A DNA stretch of 35,694 bases from Thermofilaceae archaeon (GTDB lineage Archaea > Thermoproteota > Thermoprotei > Thermofilales > Thermofilaceae), in contig JALSNQ010000011.1 in assembly GCA_026986905.1 (NCBI GenBank), positions 1 to 35,694 on the forward strand, given 5' to 3'. This document shows, piece after piece, positions 1-7,562 of the stretch. The notes under the pieces were generated by a model that saw only the letters and a program-made list of their open reading frames with translations, was not told where the DNA came from and did no database searches. The first letter of the stretch is position 1, and every line of letters starts with the position of its first letter. A program made the translations under genes and the position numbers.

Positions 1-2
1 AG

Positions 3-161
3 ATAACCAATCTTATAGGCTTCGCCATTCAGAGTAGGCTGACCGCTCAGGAGCTATTCAGCCTCCAGGTAGGCACCCACCCCTTGCTGACCTCGTCACC
101 GGTGGTCTACCCGCTGATAAGGGCGGCGGATGTTATTAAAAGGAAAATCCACGGCGCGTAG
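3..161 (+). CDS. C-terminal fragment of a protein (5' end outside window), probably FAD/NAD-dependent pyridine nucleotide-disulfide oxidoreductase (NADH oxidase-like)
   Basis: Open frame from the window edge: ITNLIGFAIQSRLTAQELFSLQVGTHPLLTSSPVVYPLIRAADVIKRKIHGA*. The 'T.P..YPL..A' tail resembles the end of such oxidoreductases. Not in the ORF list because it is short and partial. Confidence 0.5.
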   Translation: MTNLIGFAIQSRLTAQELFSLQVGTHPLLTSSPVVYPLIRAADVIKRKIHGA

Positions 162-174
162 ATTATTAACCGGG

Positions 175-190
175 TTTTTTTCTTTCACGT
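175..190 (+). terminator. Oligo-T archaeal-type terminator downstream of the partial CDS
   Basis: gggTTTTTTTCTTTC about 14 nt after the stop codon. Confidence 0.45.
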
Positions 191-225
191 TATATTACAT
201 GGTTCTCTACTAAAAATTTTGATTA

Positions 226-1650
226 TTAGTGGTGGTGGACGTGGTGTATATGCGTCCCATGCACGTGCCAGTGGTCGGGAGGGGCTAGGCTGAAGAACGC
301 CCTCTCAACAACCTCGCTGAGAGCCGGGTGTATATGCATCCCCCTAAACACAGGCACCGCGCTCTCATCGTCCGTGTACATGAGGTTTACTATCTCCTGT
401 ATGAGTATACTCGCATAGGGCCCGACTATGTGCGCCCCCAGTATCCTGTATGTATCCTCCTCCACTATGACCTTCACAAAGTAGTCCTCGTCGGCCATCA
501 TCGCCTCGCCCTTCGCCGTGTCAACGTACTTGTAGTAGCCTACGAGGATCCTATGCTTCCTCTGGGCCTCCTCCTGCTTCATCCCGACAGCCGCCACCTC
601 AGGATAAGTAAAGATGGCGTGCGGCACAGCGTGATAGTCGGCCTTCACCCTCCTCCCCAGGAACGCGTTGTGGAACACTATCTGTGACTCATAGTTCGCC
701 TTGTGCTTAAACATGTACTTCCCGTTAGCGTCGCCGCATGCCCATATACCCGGCTTGGTCGTCTCCAGGTACTCGTTAGTTATTATCCACCCCCTCTCAT
801 CGGTCTTTACACCAGTCTTTTCAGGCTTTGTCAGGTCACTGTTACTCCTCCTCCCAACAGCGACGAGTATCTCGTCGGCCTCGAACTCGAGCGTACCGCC
901 ATCAGGCCCCTCCGCTATGACAACCTTCCTGTCACCCCTCTTCTCAACCTCCACCACCTTATGCCTCGTGCGTATATCCATGACCTCGCCGAGCTTCTTC
1001 TGGAGAACAGCCGACACTTCAGGCTCCTCGAGCGGGGCTATACGCGGCTTCATCTCGAGGAGTGTAACCTTCCTCCCAGCCATAGCTAGGAAGAAGCCTA
1101 GCTCGAGGCCAACATACCCTCCCCCTATGACAACCCATTTATCGGGAACCTTGTCCATGAAGAAGAAATCGTCGCTCGTCACAAAGCCTGCCTCGCGAAG
1201 CCCCGGGATCGGGGGTATAAACGGCCTGCTCCCGGTACATAGGAGTATTTTATCAGCCCTAATCTCGACGCCGTTCACGCTGACCGTGTACTCGTCCACG
1301 AACTCGCCCACCCCCTTGTAGAGGTCGATGTTGGGGTGCTCTATCAGGCTACGCTCAATCATGGAGCTCTCCTCCTCTATGAGCCGCCTGGCCCTGGAGA
1401 GGGCGGCCATGGGGTCAACGGTGTATCCGTCAACGTGTACGCCAAACTTGTGGGCCTCCCTCACGTGGTACGCGGTCTCGGCCTGGTAGAGAATCATCTT
1501 GGAGGGTATACACCCCCTTGTAAGGCATATCCCGCCTACACGGTCCTTCTCTATTACGGCAACCCTAAGATTCGGGTTAACGCCGAAAGCCGCCGACACT
1601 ATATTCATTGCAGAGCCTGTACCAAAAGCTATGACGTCGTATTCCTTCAT
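226..1650 (-). CDS. lpdA: Dihydrolipoamide dehydrogenase (class I pyridine nucleotide-disulfide oxidoreductase) with His-rich C-terminal tail
   Basis: Starts MKEYDVIAFGTGSAMNIV; redox motif GGICLTRGCIPSK; VIGGGYVGLELG NAD fold; C-terminal HPALSE. The 560-aa ORF extends upstream through the promoter and an antisense tRNA, so the start is set at the internal ATG (1648-1650). Confidence 0.85.
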   Translation of the reverse strand: MKEYDVIAFGTGSAMNIVSAAFGVNPNLRVAVIEKDRVGGICLTRGCIPSKMILYQAETAYHVREAHKFGVHVDGYTVDPMAALSRARRLIEEESSMIERSLIEHPNIDLYKGVGEFVDEYTVSVNGVEIRADKILLCTGSRPFIPPIPGLREAGFVTSDDFFFMDKVPDKWVVIGGGYVGLELGFFLAMAGRKVTLLEMKPRIAPLEEPEVSAVLQKKLGEVMDIRTRHKVVEVEKRGDRKVVIAEGPDGGTLEFEADEILVAVGRRSNSDLTKPEKTGVKTDERGWIITNEYLETTKPGIWACGDANGKYMFKHKANYESQIVFHNAFLGRRVKADYHAVPHAIFTYPEVAAVGMKQEEAQRKHRILVGYYKYVDTAKGEAMMADEDYFVKVIVEEDTYRILGAHIVGPYASILIQEIVNLMYTDDESAVPVFRGMHIHPALSEVVERAFFSLAPPDHWHVHGTHIHHVHHH

Positions 1651-1672
1651 CAACCCTGAAAAAGCGGCAGCG

Positions 1673-1682
1673 GTATATATAG
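1673..1682 (-). promoter_or_regulatory. TATA box for the lpd-like gene
   Basis: Minus strand ...cctATATATAccg about 25 nt upstream of the ATG at 1650, consistent with a leaderless transcript. Confidence 0.5.
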
Positions 1683-1811
1683 GAGGTTGTATAAAGGAAA
1701 AGATACCCCTATCAGGCAGCGAAGAGGGAGAGTGATAGCCAAAAGCAATAAATCTACTCTGCACAGAGACTCTCATAGCACAGAACTTGCAACCGGGAAA
1801 ATAAAAAGGCC

Positions 1812-1904
1812 GGGCCGGTAGCTCAGGCTGGGAGAGCGCCGCCCTTGCACGGCGTCTGTACCCGGGAGCGGCGGAGGTCGGGGGTTCAAGTCCCCCCCGG
1901 TCCA
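1812..1904 (+). tRNA. tRNA-Ala (TGC) with a 19-nt intron at 37/38 (1850-1868); CCA encoded at 1905-1907
   Basis: Acceptor GGGCCGG/CCGGTCC with the alanine identity pair G3-U70; D-arm GCTC..GAGC; anticodon stem CCGCC/GGCGG with loop CTTGCA|intron|C; T-arm GGGGG TTCAAGT CCCCC. Confidence 0.92.
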
Positions 1905-1930
1905 CCACCTTTTATGCCAGGGGGTGGGGG

Positions 1931-2176
1931 ATGCGCGTAAGGATAGGTGTTATAACGAGCATAGAGGGGGAGGAGCTGGCGCGTAGGATGGGCTTCGACC
2001 CCGTCCTCGTGTATAGGGGGCTGGAGGAGGTGCCTGGCTTGCTGGAGGAGGCCCTGGGGAGGGAAGACGTGGATATACTGCTTGTCGAGAGGGATGCTTT
2101 TGAAAAATACTCTAGCCTTATATTGGAGAAGAGAAGGGAGAAAACGTTCCCCCTAATACTCCGCGCCGAGGTTTAG
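1931..2176 (+). CDS. A/V-type ATP synthase subunit F-like protein (short, 81 aa)
   Basis: MRVRIGVITSIEGEELARRMGFDPVLVYRG...EDVDILLVERDAFEKYSSLI..FPLILRAEV follows the subunit F Rossmann-like pattern but lacks the C-terminal helix; lies next to ATPase E/H/F genes. Confidence 0.6.
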   Translation: MRVRIGVITSIEGEELARRMGFDPVLVYRGLEEVPGLLEEALGREDVDILLVERDAFEKYSSLILEKRREKTFPLILRAEV

Positions 2177-2847
2177 CCTAGTCCGCCCATAACCTCTGTG
2201 GCGAGTTCCGGCAATACGCGTTCCCTGAGCTCGATCTTCTTGGCATCAATCGTCGCGTTAAAGTATTCTCTACCGTCTGTGGATTCCACGAAGACTCCGC
2301 CTTCAGCCTCTATAGTGTCGCCTATCTTTGCCTCGATTTTTCTCCCGTTGATCCTCTTTAAGGCCTCTTTGAGCGCTGACGACACCCTACGCTTATCACC
2401 GGGTACTGGGTGTACTATCACCTTGTCCGAGGATATCTCGGAGAGAGCCTTCACGATGCCGTTTACGAGGAAGTCGTCGTAGTCGCCGCTATTCTTCAGG
2501 TTCGAGACCGCCTCGCTGACCGCCTCGTCGAAAGCCTTGAATAGGAGTGAGTATTTCTCCCGGATATACTTCCTCCTGATCTCAAGCCTTCTAGGAGCTA
2601 TCTCCCTCTCTACAGCCGCCTTTCTCTCGTATATCATCCGCTGTATCTTTTCTCTACGCAGCTCCTCGGCCTTCTTCCTGGCTTCCTCGACTATCTTCTT
2701 TGCCTCCTCTTCTGCCTCCTTGATTATTCGCTGCGCCTCCTCTTCAGCGGCCCTACGTATCTCCTCCAGGATTACGTCTAGGAGCTCCTCCTCCCCAGCG
2801 GGCATAACTACTTCCTCCACGGACTCCGCCTTACTCACGCCTACCAC
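2173..2847 (-). CDS. atpE: A/V-type ATP synthase subunit E
   Basis: Long N-terminal coiled coil (EEAEEEAKKIVEEARKKAEELRREK) followed by an E-subunit globular domain (GRKIEAKIGDTIEAEGGVFVESTDGREYFNATIDAKK). Confidence 0.85.
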   Translation of the reverse strand: MVGVSKAESVEEVVMPAGEEELLDVILEEIRRAAEEEAQRIIKEAEEEAKKIVEEARKKAEELRREKIQRMIYERKAAVEREIAPRRLEIRRKYIREKYSLLFKAFDEAVSEAVSNLKNSGDYDDFLVNGIVKALSEISSDKVIVHPVPGDKRRVSSALKEALKRINGRKIEAKIGDTIEAEGGVFVESTDGREYFNATIDAKKIELRERVLPELATEVMGGLG

Positions 2848-3158
2848 CTCGTAAGCTCGCTGTAAACCCGGTTATAGATCTCGGGACGCTTCTCCTCAAT
2901 TATGCTCCTCAGTTTCTCCAACTTCTCCTGGTAGGACTTCTCGAGATCTTCGAGGGACCTCCTGACCTTCTCCTCCTCGGCTTCTATCATGCGCTGTACT
3001 TCCTCGTCTTCTTCAACCTTCACGGCCTCCTCTATTATCCTGTGCGCCTCCTCCCTAGCCTTCGCCAGGATCTCCTCGGCCTTCTTCCTGGCTTCCTCTA
3101 TCTTCTTCTCAGCTTTACGCTCCTCTTCAACAATAATACCGATGTTTATTTCTTCCAC
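2841..3158 (-). CDS. A/V-type ATP synthase peripheral-stalk subunit H/G-like coiled coil
   Basis: 105-aa all-helical Glu/Lys/Ala heptad protein overlapping the start of the E subunit gene. Confidence 0.7.
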   Translation of the reverse strand: MEEINIGIIVEEERKAEKKIEEARKKAEEILAKAREEAHRIIEEAVKVEEDEEVQRMIEAEEEKVRRSLEDLEKSYQEKLEKLRSIIEEKRPEIYNRVYSELTRW

Positions 3159-3469
3159 TTCAGCTGCACCCCTACGGCTAGCGAAATCATATTATAGAGC
3201 TCCTCAAGCCTATATGTCTCACTTTTCTCGCTACTGGGCACGACGACTATTAGCGGGGGCTCCGCCGCGGCTTCGAGTATCTGTTTCAACTTGTCCCTCA
3301 AAGCTGCGTATATCTCGCCTTCAAGTATCACCGCCCTGCTCTCAAGTATTTTCTCCAGCACCTCGCTTTCAGCGTCCTTGTCGAGGCGCTTCCTAACCTT
3401 GTAGACTTTAAACCCCAGTAGCTTCAGAGAATCTATAGCCGGGGACGAGCCTATAGCGACAATGCTCAT
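3146..3469 (-). CDS. atpF: A/V-type ATP synthase subunit F
   Basis: MSIVAIGSSPAIDSLKLLGFKVYKV...PPLIVVVPSSEKSE..LEELYNMISLAVGVQLKWKK: F-subunit fold with terminal A-x-G-V-x motif; overlaps the H-subunit gene. Confidence 0.65.
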   Translation of the reverse strand: MSIVAIGSSPAIDSLKLLGFKVYKVRKRLDKDAESEVLEKILESRAVILEGEIYAALRDKLKQILEAAAEPPLIVVVPSSEKSETYRLEELYNMISLAVGVQLKWKK

Positions 3470-3502
3470 ACCGTTCCCACGCCAAAATGTTAAAACAAAG
3501 TG

Positions 3503-4846
3503 TTATTTCTTCCGCCCATTCGTCCCGAGGGCCCTAGCTATAGCCTCCTTGATCATCGCCTCAAGCCTGGAAAGCTCGGTTTCATCCTCGGCTTCTATGG
3601 TGACGCGAACCACGGGCTCCGTGTTCGAGGGCCTGACGAGGATCCAGCCCTTCTCGAAATCCACCCTGACGCCGTCTATCGTGTCGACGCTCCCATACTC
3701 CTCGAGGAACACCTTCTTCAGCTTCTCTACGACGGCGAACTTTTCCTCATCCCCTACCTCCAGCTTCAACTTCCTCCTAAGGGGCATTGGGACGACGTGC
3801 GAGGATAGGGGGCCGCCTAGCTTCTCCACCGCCTCCACGAAGAAGAGCAACGTCATTATGCCGTCATCCATGTTCGCGTTGCTGTAGGCTACATAATGCC
3901 CGCTGCTCTCTACACCTAGCACGTAGTCTCCCTTCTCCATCTCTAAAACCATGTACGTGCGCCCCACCGGCACGCGGGCAACTCTTCCGCCATGTTCCCC
4001 CACGTACCGCTCAAGTATACGGCTGCACTCAACGTTGGCTACAATGCTTCCAACCCCGTTGCCCTTCAACATTATTATGGCTGCTTGCTCGGCGCTGAGT
4101 ACGCGGCCCTTCTCGTCGATGAAAACGGTCCTATCGCCGTCCCCGTCGAAGGCCACGCCGAAGTCCACTCCAAGATGCCTGACAAGCTTGGCCGTGACGC
4201 CCAATGCGTCGGGCGTGGGCTCCGAGCCCCGGCCGGGAAACCTCGGGTCAACGTCGCAGTTCACAGTGTAGACTTCGTGCCCCAGATCTCTGAGCAACTG
4301 GGGCGCAATGATGGACGTCGCGCCGTTGCCGCAGTCTAGGAGGATCCTCAGCCCCCCCTTGCTACCGGTAGTCTTTTTTACAAAACTAAGGTACTCGGGG
4401 ATTACATCCCTGCGCTCATAGCTCCCGGTTGAGCCGAGTTTCGACCACTTAACTTCTCCCAGGAAGATGTCCCTGATCGCATAAACGTCGTCCTTGTACA
4501 TCAGCCTCGCCCTTGGCCCGCTAAGTTTAACCCCGTTCCACTCCGGCGGTAGATGGCTGGCCGTCACATAAGCCATGCCGTAGCCGAGGTGTTTTGTGGA
4601 GTACATCGCCACGCCTATCGGGGCCTGGCCTATGTCCACCACGTCGCTCCCGGCGCCGAGTAGGCCGGAAATTATCGAAGACTTCAGGATTGGAGTGCTG
4701 AACCGGAAGTCCCCTCCCACAGCGTAGGTGGTTTCCAGGTAGTTCGCCACGGCGCCGCCGATCCTGGCCGCTATGTCCGGCGTGATGTCTATCCCGTAGA
4801 CCCCTCGGATGTCGTATGCCCTAAAGATATGCCTCGGAAGCTCCAT
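3503..4846 (-). CDS. Phosphomannomutase/phosphoglucomutase (phosphohexomutase family)
   Basis: FRAYDIRGVYG; catalytic TASHLPPEWNGVKL; metal loop FDGDGDRTVFID; SSGHYV; PSNTEPVVRVT. Confidence 0.9.
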   Translation of the reverse strand: MELPRHIFRAYDIRGVYGIDITPDIAARIGGAVANYLETTYAVGGDFRFSTPILKSSIISGLLGAGSDVVDIGQAPIGVAMYSTKHLGYGMAYVTASHLPPEWNGVKLSGPRARLMYKDDVYAIRDIFLGEVKWSKLGSTGSYERRDVIPEYLSFVKKTTGSKGGLRILLDCGNGATSIIAPQLLRDLGHEVYTVNCDVDPRFPGRGSEPTPDALGVTAKLVRHLGVDFGVAFDGDGDRTVFIDEKGRVLSAEQAAIIMLKGNGVGSIVANVECSRILERYVGEHGGRVARVPVGRTYMVLEMEKGDYVLGVESSGHYVAYSNANMDDGIMTLLFFVEAVEKLGGPLSSHVVPMPLRRKLKLEVGDEEKFAVVEKLKKVFLEEYGSVDTIDGVRVDFEKGWILVRPSNTEPVVRVTIEAEDETELSRLEAMIKEAIARALGTNGRKK

Positions 4847-4886
4847 TTTCCGTCGCCTCGTGGTCTTAAATCGCGACGGCGGATAT

Positions 4887-5810
4887 TTACATACAACCCG
4901 GCGGCCTCCGCGTGGAGCCGCAGGGCTTCACCTGGAAGTCGTAGACGACCTTGTAGACCCTTGGAGCATAAGGCGATACTATGCGCCTGTTTAGAAGCAC
5001 CGTCTCGAAGCCTAGCCGCGCCGCCTCGCCCTCGAAGAGCCTTCGCCCCTTCTCGAATAGCTCGCTTTCATGCTCCCAGTGGTAGAAGTGCACGATACCC
5101 CCCTTCGGCTTGAGGACTAGGAGAGCCTCCCTTATAAAGAGGTGGGCGCCCCTGGGCAGGGGCATGACTACTCGGTCGCAGCATCCAACCCACTCCCAGG
5201 CTCTCTCTCTAACATCCCCCAGTACGGGCTCCACGACTCCCTCCAGCCTGTTGAGCCTCACGTTCTCAACCATGTAGCAGTATGCCGCTGGGTTAAGCTC
5301 TATCGCCGGGATAAGGCCCACCGACGGCTGGGCCCTAGCTATGGCGACCGCGTAGGGGCCAACCCCGGCGAACATGACCATCACGCACTCGCCGGGTGCG
5401 ACCATTGAAGCTATCCTCTGCCTCTCAGTGGCCTCCCTGGGCGAGAAGTACACTCTAGCTATGTCCAGCTTTAGCCTGTAGCCGTGCTCCTTATGGACGA
5501 CCTCTGTTATAGGCTCCCCTGCTATCAGCTTTAGTCTGCGTATGCGGTATTCCCCCTCCCGCCCTCCAAGCTTCCTGTAGACGGCTTTCACATTCTTCTG
5601 TATCCTCAATATAGCCTCGCCGATAACCCGCTCATACCCCGCGAGCTCCTCCGGTATCTCGACTATTGCCACGGCGCCCTCCCTGGAGCCTACAACCTCG
5701 AAGCTCGAGGGAACCAGGCCTAAAAGGGTATCCGGTAAACGCCCTTTAAGCTCGTCGCGCAGCCTCACGTGTACACTAGGGCCCTTCACCCCTATATCTG
5801 CAAGGGGCAC
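4887..5810 (-). CDS. Trm5/Taw2-family class I SAM-dependent tRNA methyltransferase
   Basis: YFSPREATERQRIASMVAPGE, MFAGVGPYAVAIAR, ELNPAAYCYMVENVRLNRLEGVVEPVLGDVRE, MPLPRGAHLFIREAL. The exact start (GTG 5810 or downstream) is uncertain. Confidence 0.8.
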   Translation of the reverse strand: MPLADIGVKGPSVHVRLRDELKGRLPDTLLGLVPSSFEVVGSREGAVAIVEIPEELAGYERVIGEAILRIQKNVKAVYRKLGGREGEYRIRRLKLIAGEPITEVVHKEHGYRLKLDIARVYFSPREATERQRIASMVAPGECVMVMFAGVGPYAVAIARAQPSVGLIPAIELNPAAYCYMVENVRLNRLEGVVEPVLGDVRERAWEWVGCCDRVVMPLPRGAHLFIREALLVLKPKGGIVHFYHWEHESELFEKGRRLFEGEAARLGFETVLLNRRIVSPYAPRVYKVVYDFQVKPCGSTRRPPGCM

Positions 5811-5849
5811 ACATATCTTTCACCGCGTCGCTCTTCTCCGGGACAGGAG

Positions 5850-7325
5850 TTGCGCATCGCAGTCACAAACGCATGGGTACCCGGGAGCGATGGAGACACG
5901 GTAATCTATGACAGCGAGGGAGGCATCATAGCCGTCACGAGCAGCTATGAGAGCTACACGCCTGCAGTAGTAATAGACGCCGACGGCAGGCTGGTGACTC
6001 CCGGCCTCTCGGACACGCACATGCACCTACTCGCCACCGCGATAGAGGAGACAAGACTCGACCTGAGAGTAGCCTCAAGCATCAAGGACATACTCTCGCT
6101 AGTCTCCAGGGAAGCCGACCGCCTGGGCCCGGGGAAATGGATTATTGGCCGCGGATGGGATCAGGAAAAGCTCGCGGAGAGGAGGCCGCCGAGCCGGGAG
6201 GAGTTGGACGAGGCCGCTCCCAGCAACCCTGTACTCCTAGTGAGGATATGCGGCCACGCGGCGGTGCTGAACACCGAGGGGCTTAAAGCATCAGGCCTGA
6301 TGGAGCCTCCACCCGGCCTAGCCGACATGGTGGAGTTCGAGGATGGCCGTCCCACGGGGCTGGTCTACGAGGACGCGGTTTACGCTGCCTGGAAAGCTGT
6401 GCCGAAGCCTAGCTTGGAGGAAGCGGCGCTCGCTATAAGAAGGCTCACAGAGGAGTATCTCTCATTCGGAGTAGTCCTGCTGTATTCCATGGATGCAAGC
6501 CTCCTAGAAATGGATGCGTACAGTGCATCGGGCGCGCGGATAGGATATAAGGCCTATGTTCAGCCGCGCAGCCTGGAGGAGGCCGTCGCGCTTTATCCAG
6601 GCTATGTAGCCGGTATAAAGCTGTACGCCGACGGAAGCTTTGGCGCTAGGACAGCCGCCCTGAGGGAGCCGTACAGCGATTCCCCCTCTACTCGGGGGAA
6701 GCTTCTGCTACGACGCGAAGAGATACTCAGGTACGCCGAGGAGGTTGTCCCGCAGGGCCTAGGGGTTGCGGTGCACGCGATAGGGGACATGGCCTTGGAG
6801 GAGGTTTTAGCCGCCGCCGAGAAGGTGGGCCCCCATTTGAGGATAGAACACGCAAGCCTAGTTCCGCCGGATCTCATGGAGAAGGTAGAGATGCTGAGGC
6901 CCTGGATAACCGTTCAGCCCCACTTTATCCTAAGCGACACATGGATAGTCGATAGACTAGGCGAGAGGGCGAGGTGGGTCTACCCCCTGCGCAGCCTGCT
7001 CGCCAGTGGAGCGCTTGTAACGGCCTCCTCTGACAGCCCCGTAGAACCCTACAACCCTTGGCTTGGCGTCTATGCGGCGGTGGATAGGGGAAGGGAAGAA
7101 GGGCTTCCTATATGGAAGGCTAGCGGGGATGAGAGGCTAGAATTTGGGGAAGCGGTGAAGCTCTATACGGCTCCCTTGCCGCCTAAGCCTCCTAGCCTAG
7201 TCATATTCAACGCCAGAGAAGCCCCTAGGACGGGAGGCGAGTACGCCTCGATACGGGCAGACACCGTAATCATAGGTGGAGAAGTGTTGACGCCGAGAAG
7301 AGAGGCACGCAGGGACGAGGAATAG
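5850..7325 (+). CDS. Amidohydrolase family protein (YtcJ-like)
   Basis: VTPGLSDTHMHLLATAIEETRLDLR, KWIIGRGWDQEKL, VAVHAIGDMALEEVLAA, TASSDSPVEPYNPWLGVYAAVDR. Likely TTG start at 5850 with a TATA-like ACATATCTT about 35 nt upstream; the ORF track extends to 5769. Confidence 0.8.
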   Translation: MRIAVTNAWVPGSDGDTVIYDSEGGIIAVTSSYESYTPAVVIDADGRLVTPGLSDTHMHLLATAIEETRLDLRVASSIKDILSLVSREADRLGPGKWIIGRGWDQEKLAERRPPSREELDEAAPSNPVLLVRICGHAAVLNTEGLKASGLMEPPPGLADMVEFEDGRPTGLVYEDAVYAAWKAVPKPSLEEAALAIRRLTEEYLSFGVVLLYSMDASLLEMDAYSASGARIGYKAYVQPRSLEEAVALYPGYVAGIKLYADGSFGARTAALREPYSDSPSTRGKLLLRREEILRYAEEVVPQGLGVAVHAIGDMALEEVLAAAEKVGPHLRIEHASLVPPDLMEKVEMLRPWITVQPHFILSDTWIVDRLGERARWVYPLRSLLASGALVTASSDSPVEPYNPWLGVYAAVDRGREEGLPIWKASGDERLEFGEAVKLYTAPLPPKPPSLVIFNAREAPRTGGEYASIRADTVIIGGEVLTPRREARRDEE

Positions 7326-7348
7326 CAACCTCCATAAACTAAAGGGGG

Positions 7349-7413
7349 TCAGCAAAGACCAATCTCTTCATACCCTCACCGTATCTGAGGGTCTGGCCGA
7401 CGTGCCTCATCAC
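7349..7413 (-). ncRNA. Candidate C/D-box guide sRNA
   Basis: Minus strand GTGATGA(C)-GGCACGTCGGCCAGACC-CTCA(D'?)-GATACG-GTGAGGG(C'?)-TATGAAGAGATTGGTCTTTG-CTGA(D). About 65 nt in an intergenic gap. The internal boxes are degenerate. Confidence 0.3.
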
Positions 7414-7532
7414 TGACAGTAATAGCCGGGGCTAGGTAAATAAGCGGTGAGCTACCTCCTCCTAGTCGAGTTCTCTACAGCCTGGAGTGGCCCCCGACGT
7501 CGCATATTCGCTTCGTTCATAAATGAGTTAAA

Positions 7533-7541
7533 GATTTATTA
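7533..7541 (+). promoter_or_regulatory. TATA box for the substrate-binding protein gene
   Basis: ATTTATTA centred about 26 nt upstream of the GTG start at 7563. Confidence 0.45.
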
Positions 7542-7562
7542 CCTCTGATAATTTCACGCGCT

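Noticed and set aside
701-1321. 206-aa plus-strand ORF (and 328-687, 703-1089) opposite lpd
   Set aside because: Low-complexity Ser/Pro/Leu translation typical of an antisense shadow of a high-GC gene; no start signal or family resemblance.
1731-1800. Possible C/D sRNA upstream of tRNA-Ala (GTGATAG)
   Set aside because: No D box at suitable spacing on either strand.
1651-1908. N-terminal extension of the 560-aa Lpd ORF
   Set aside because: It runs antisense through tRNA-Ala and the TATA box; homologous protein sequence begins at MKEYDVIAFGTGSA (ATG 1650).
4547-4600. Unusual phosphoserine loop TASHLPPEWNG in the phosphohexomutase
   Set aside because: The catalytic TASH serine is intact; loop variation after it is expected in this family and not a clear anomaly.
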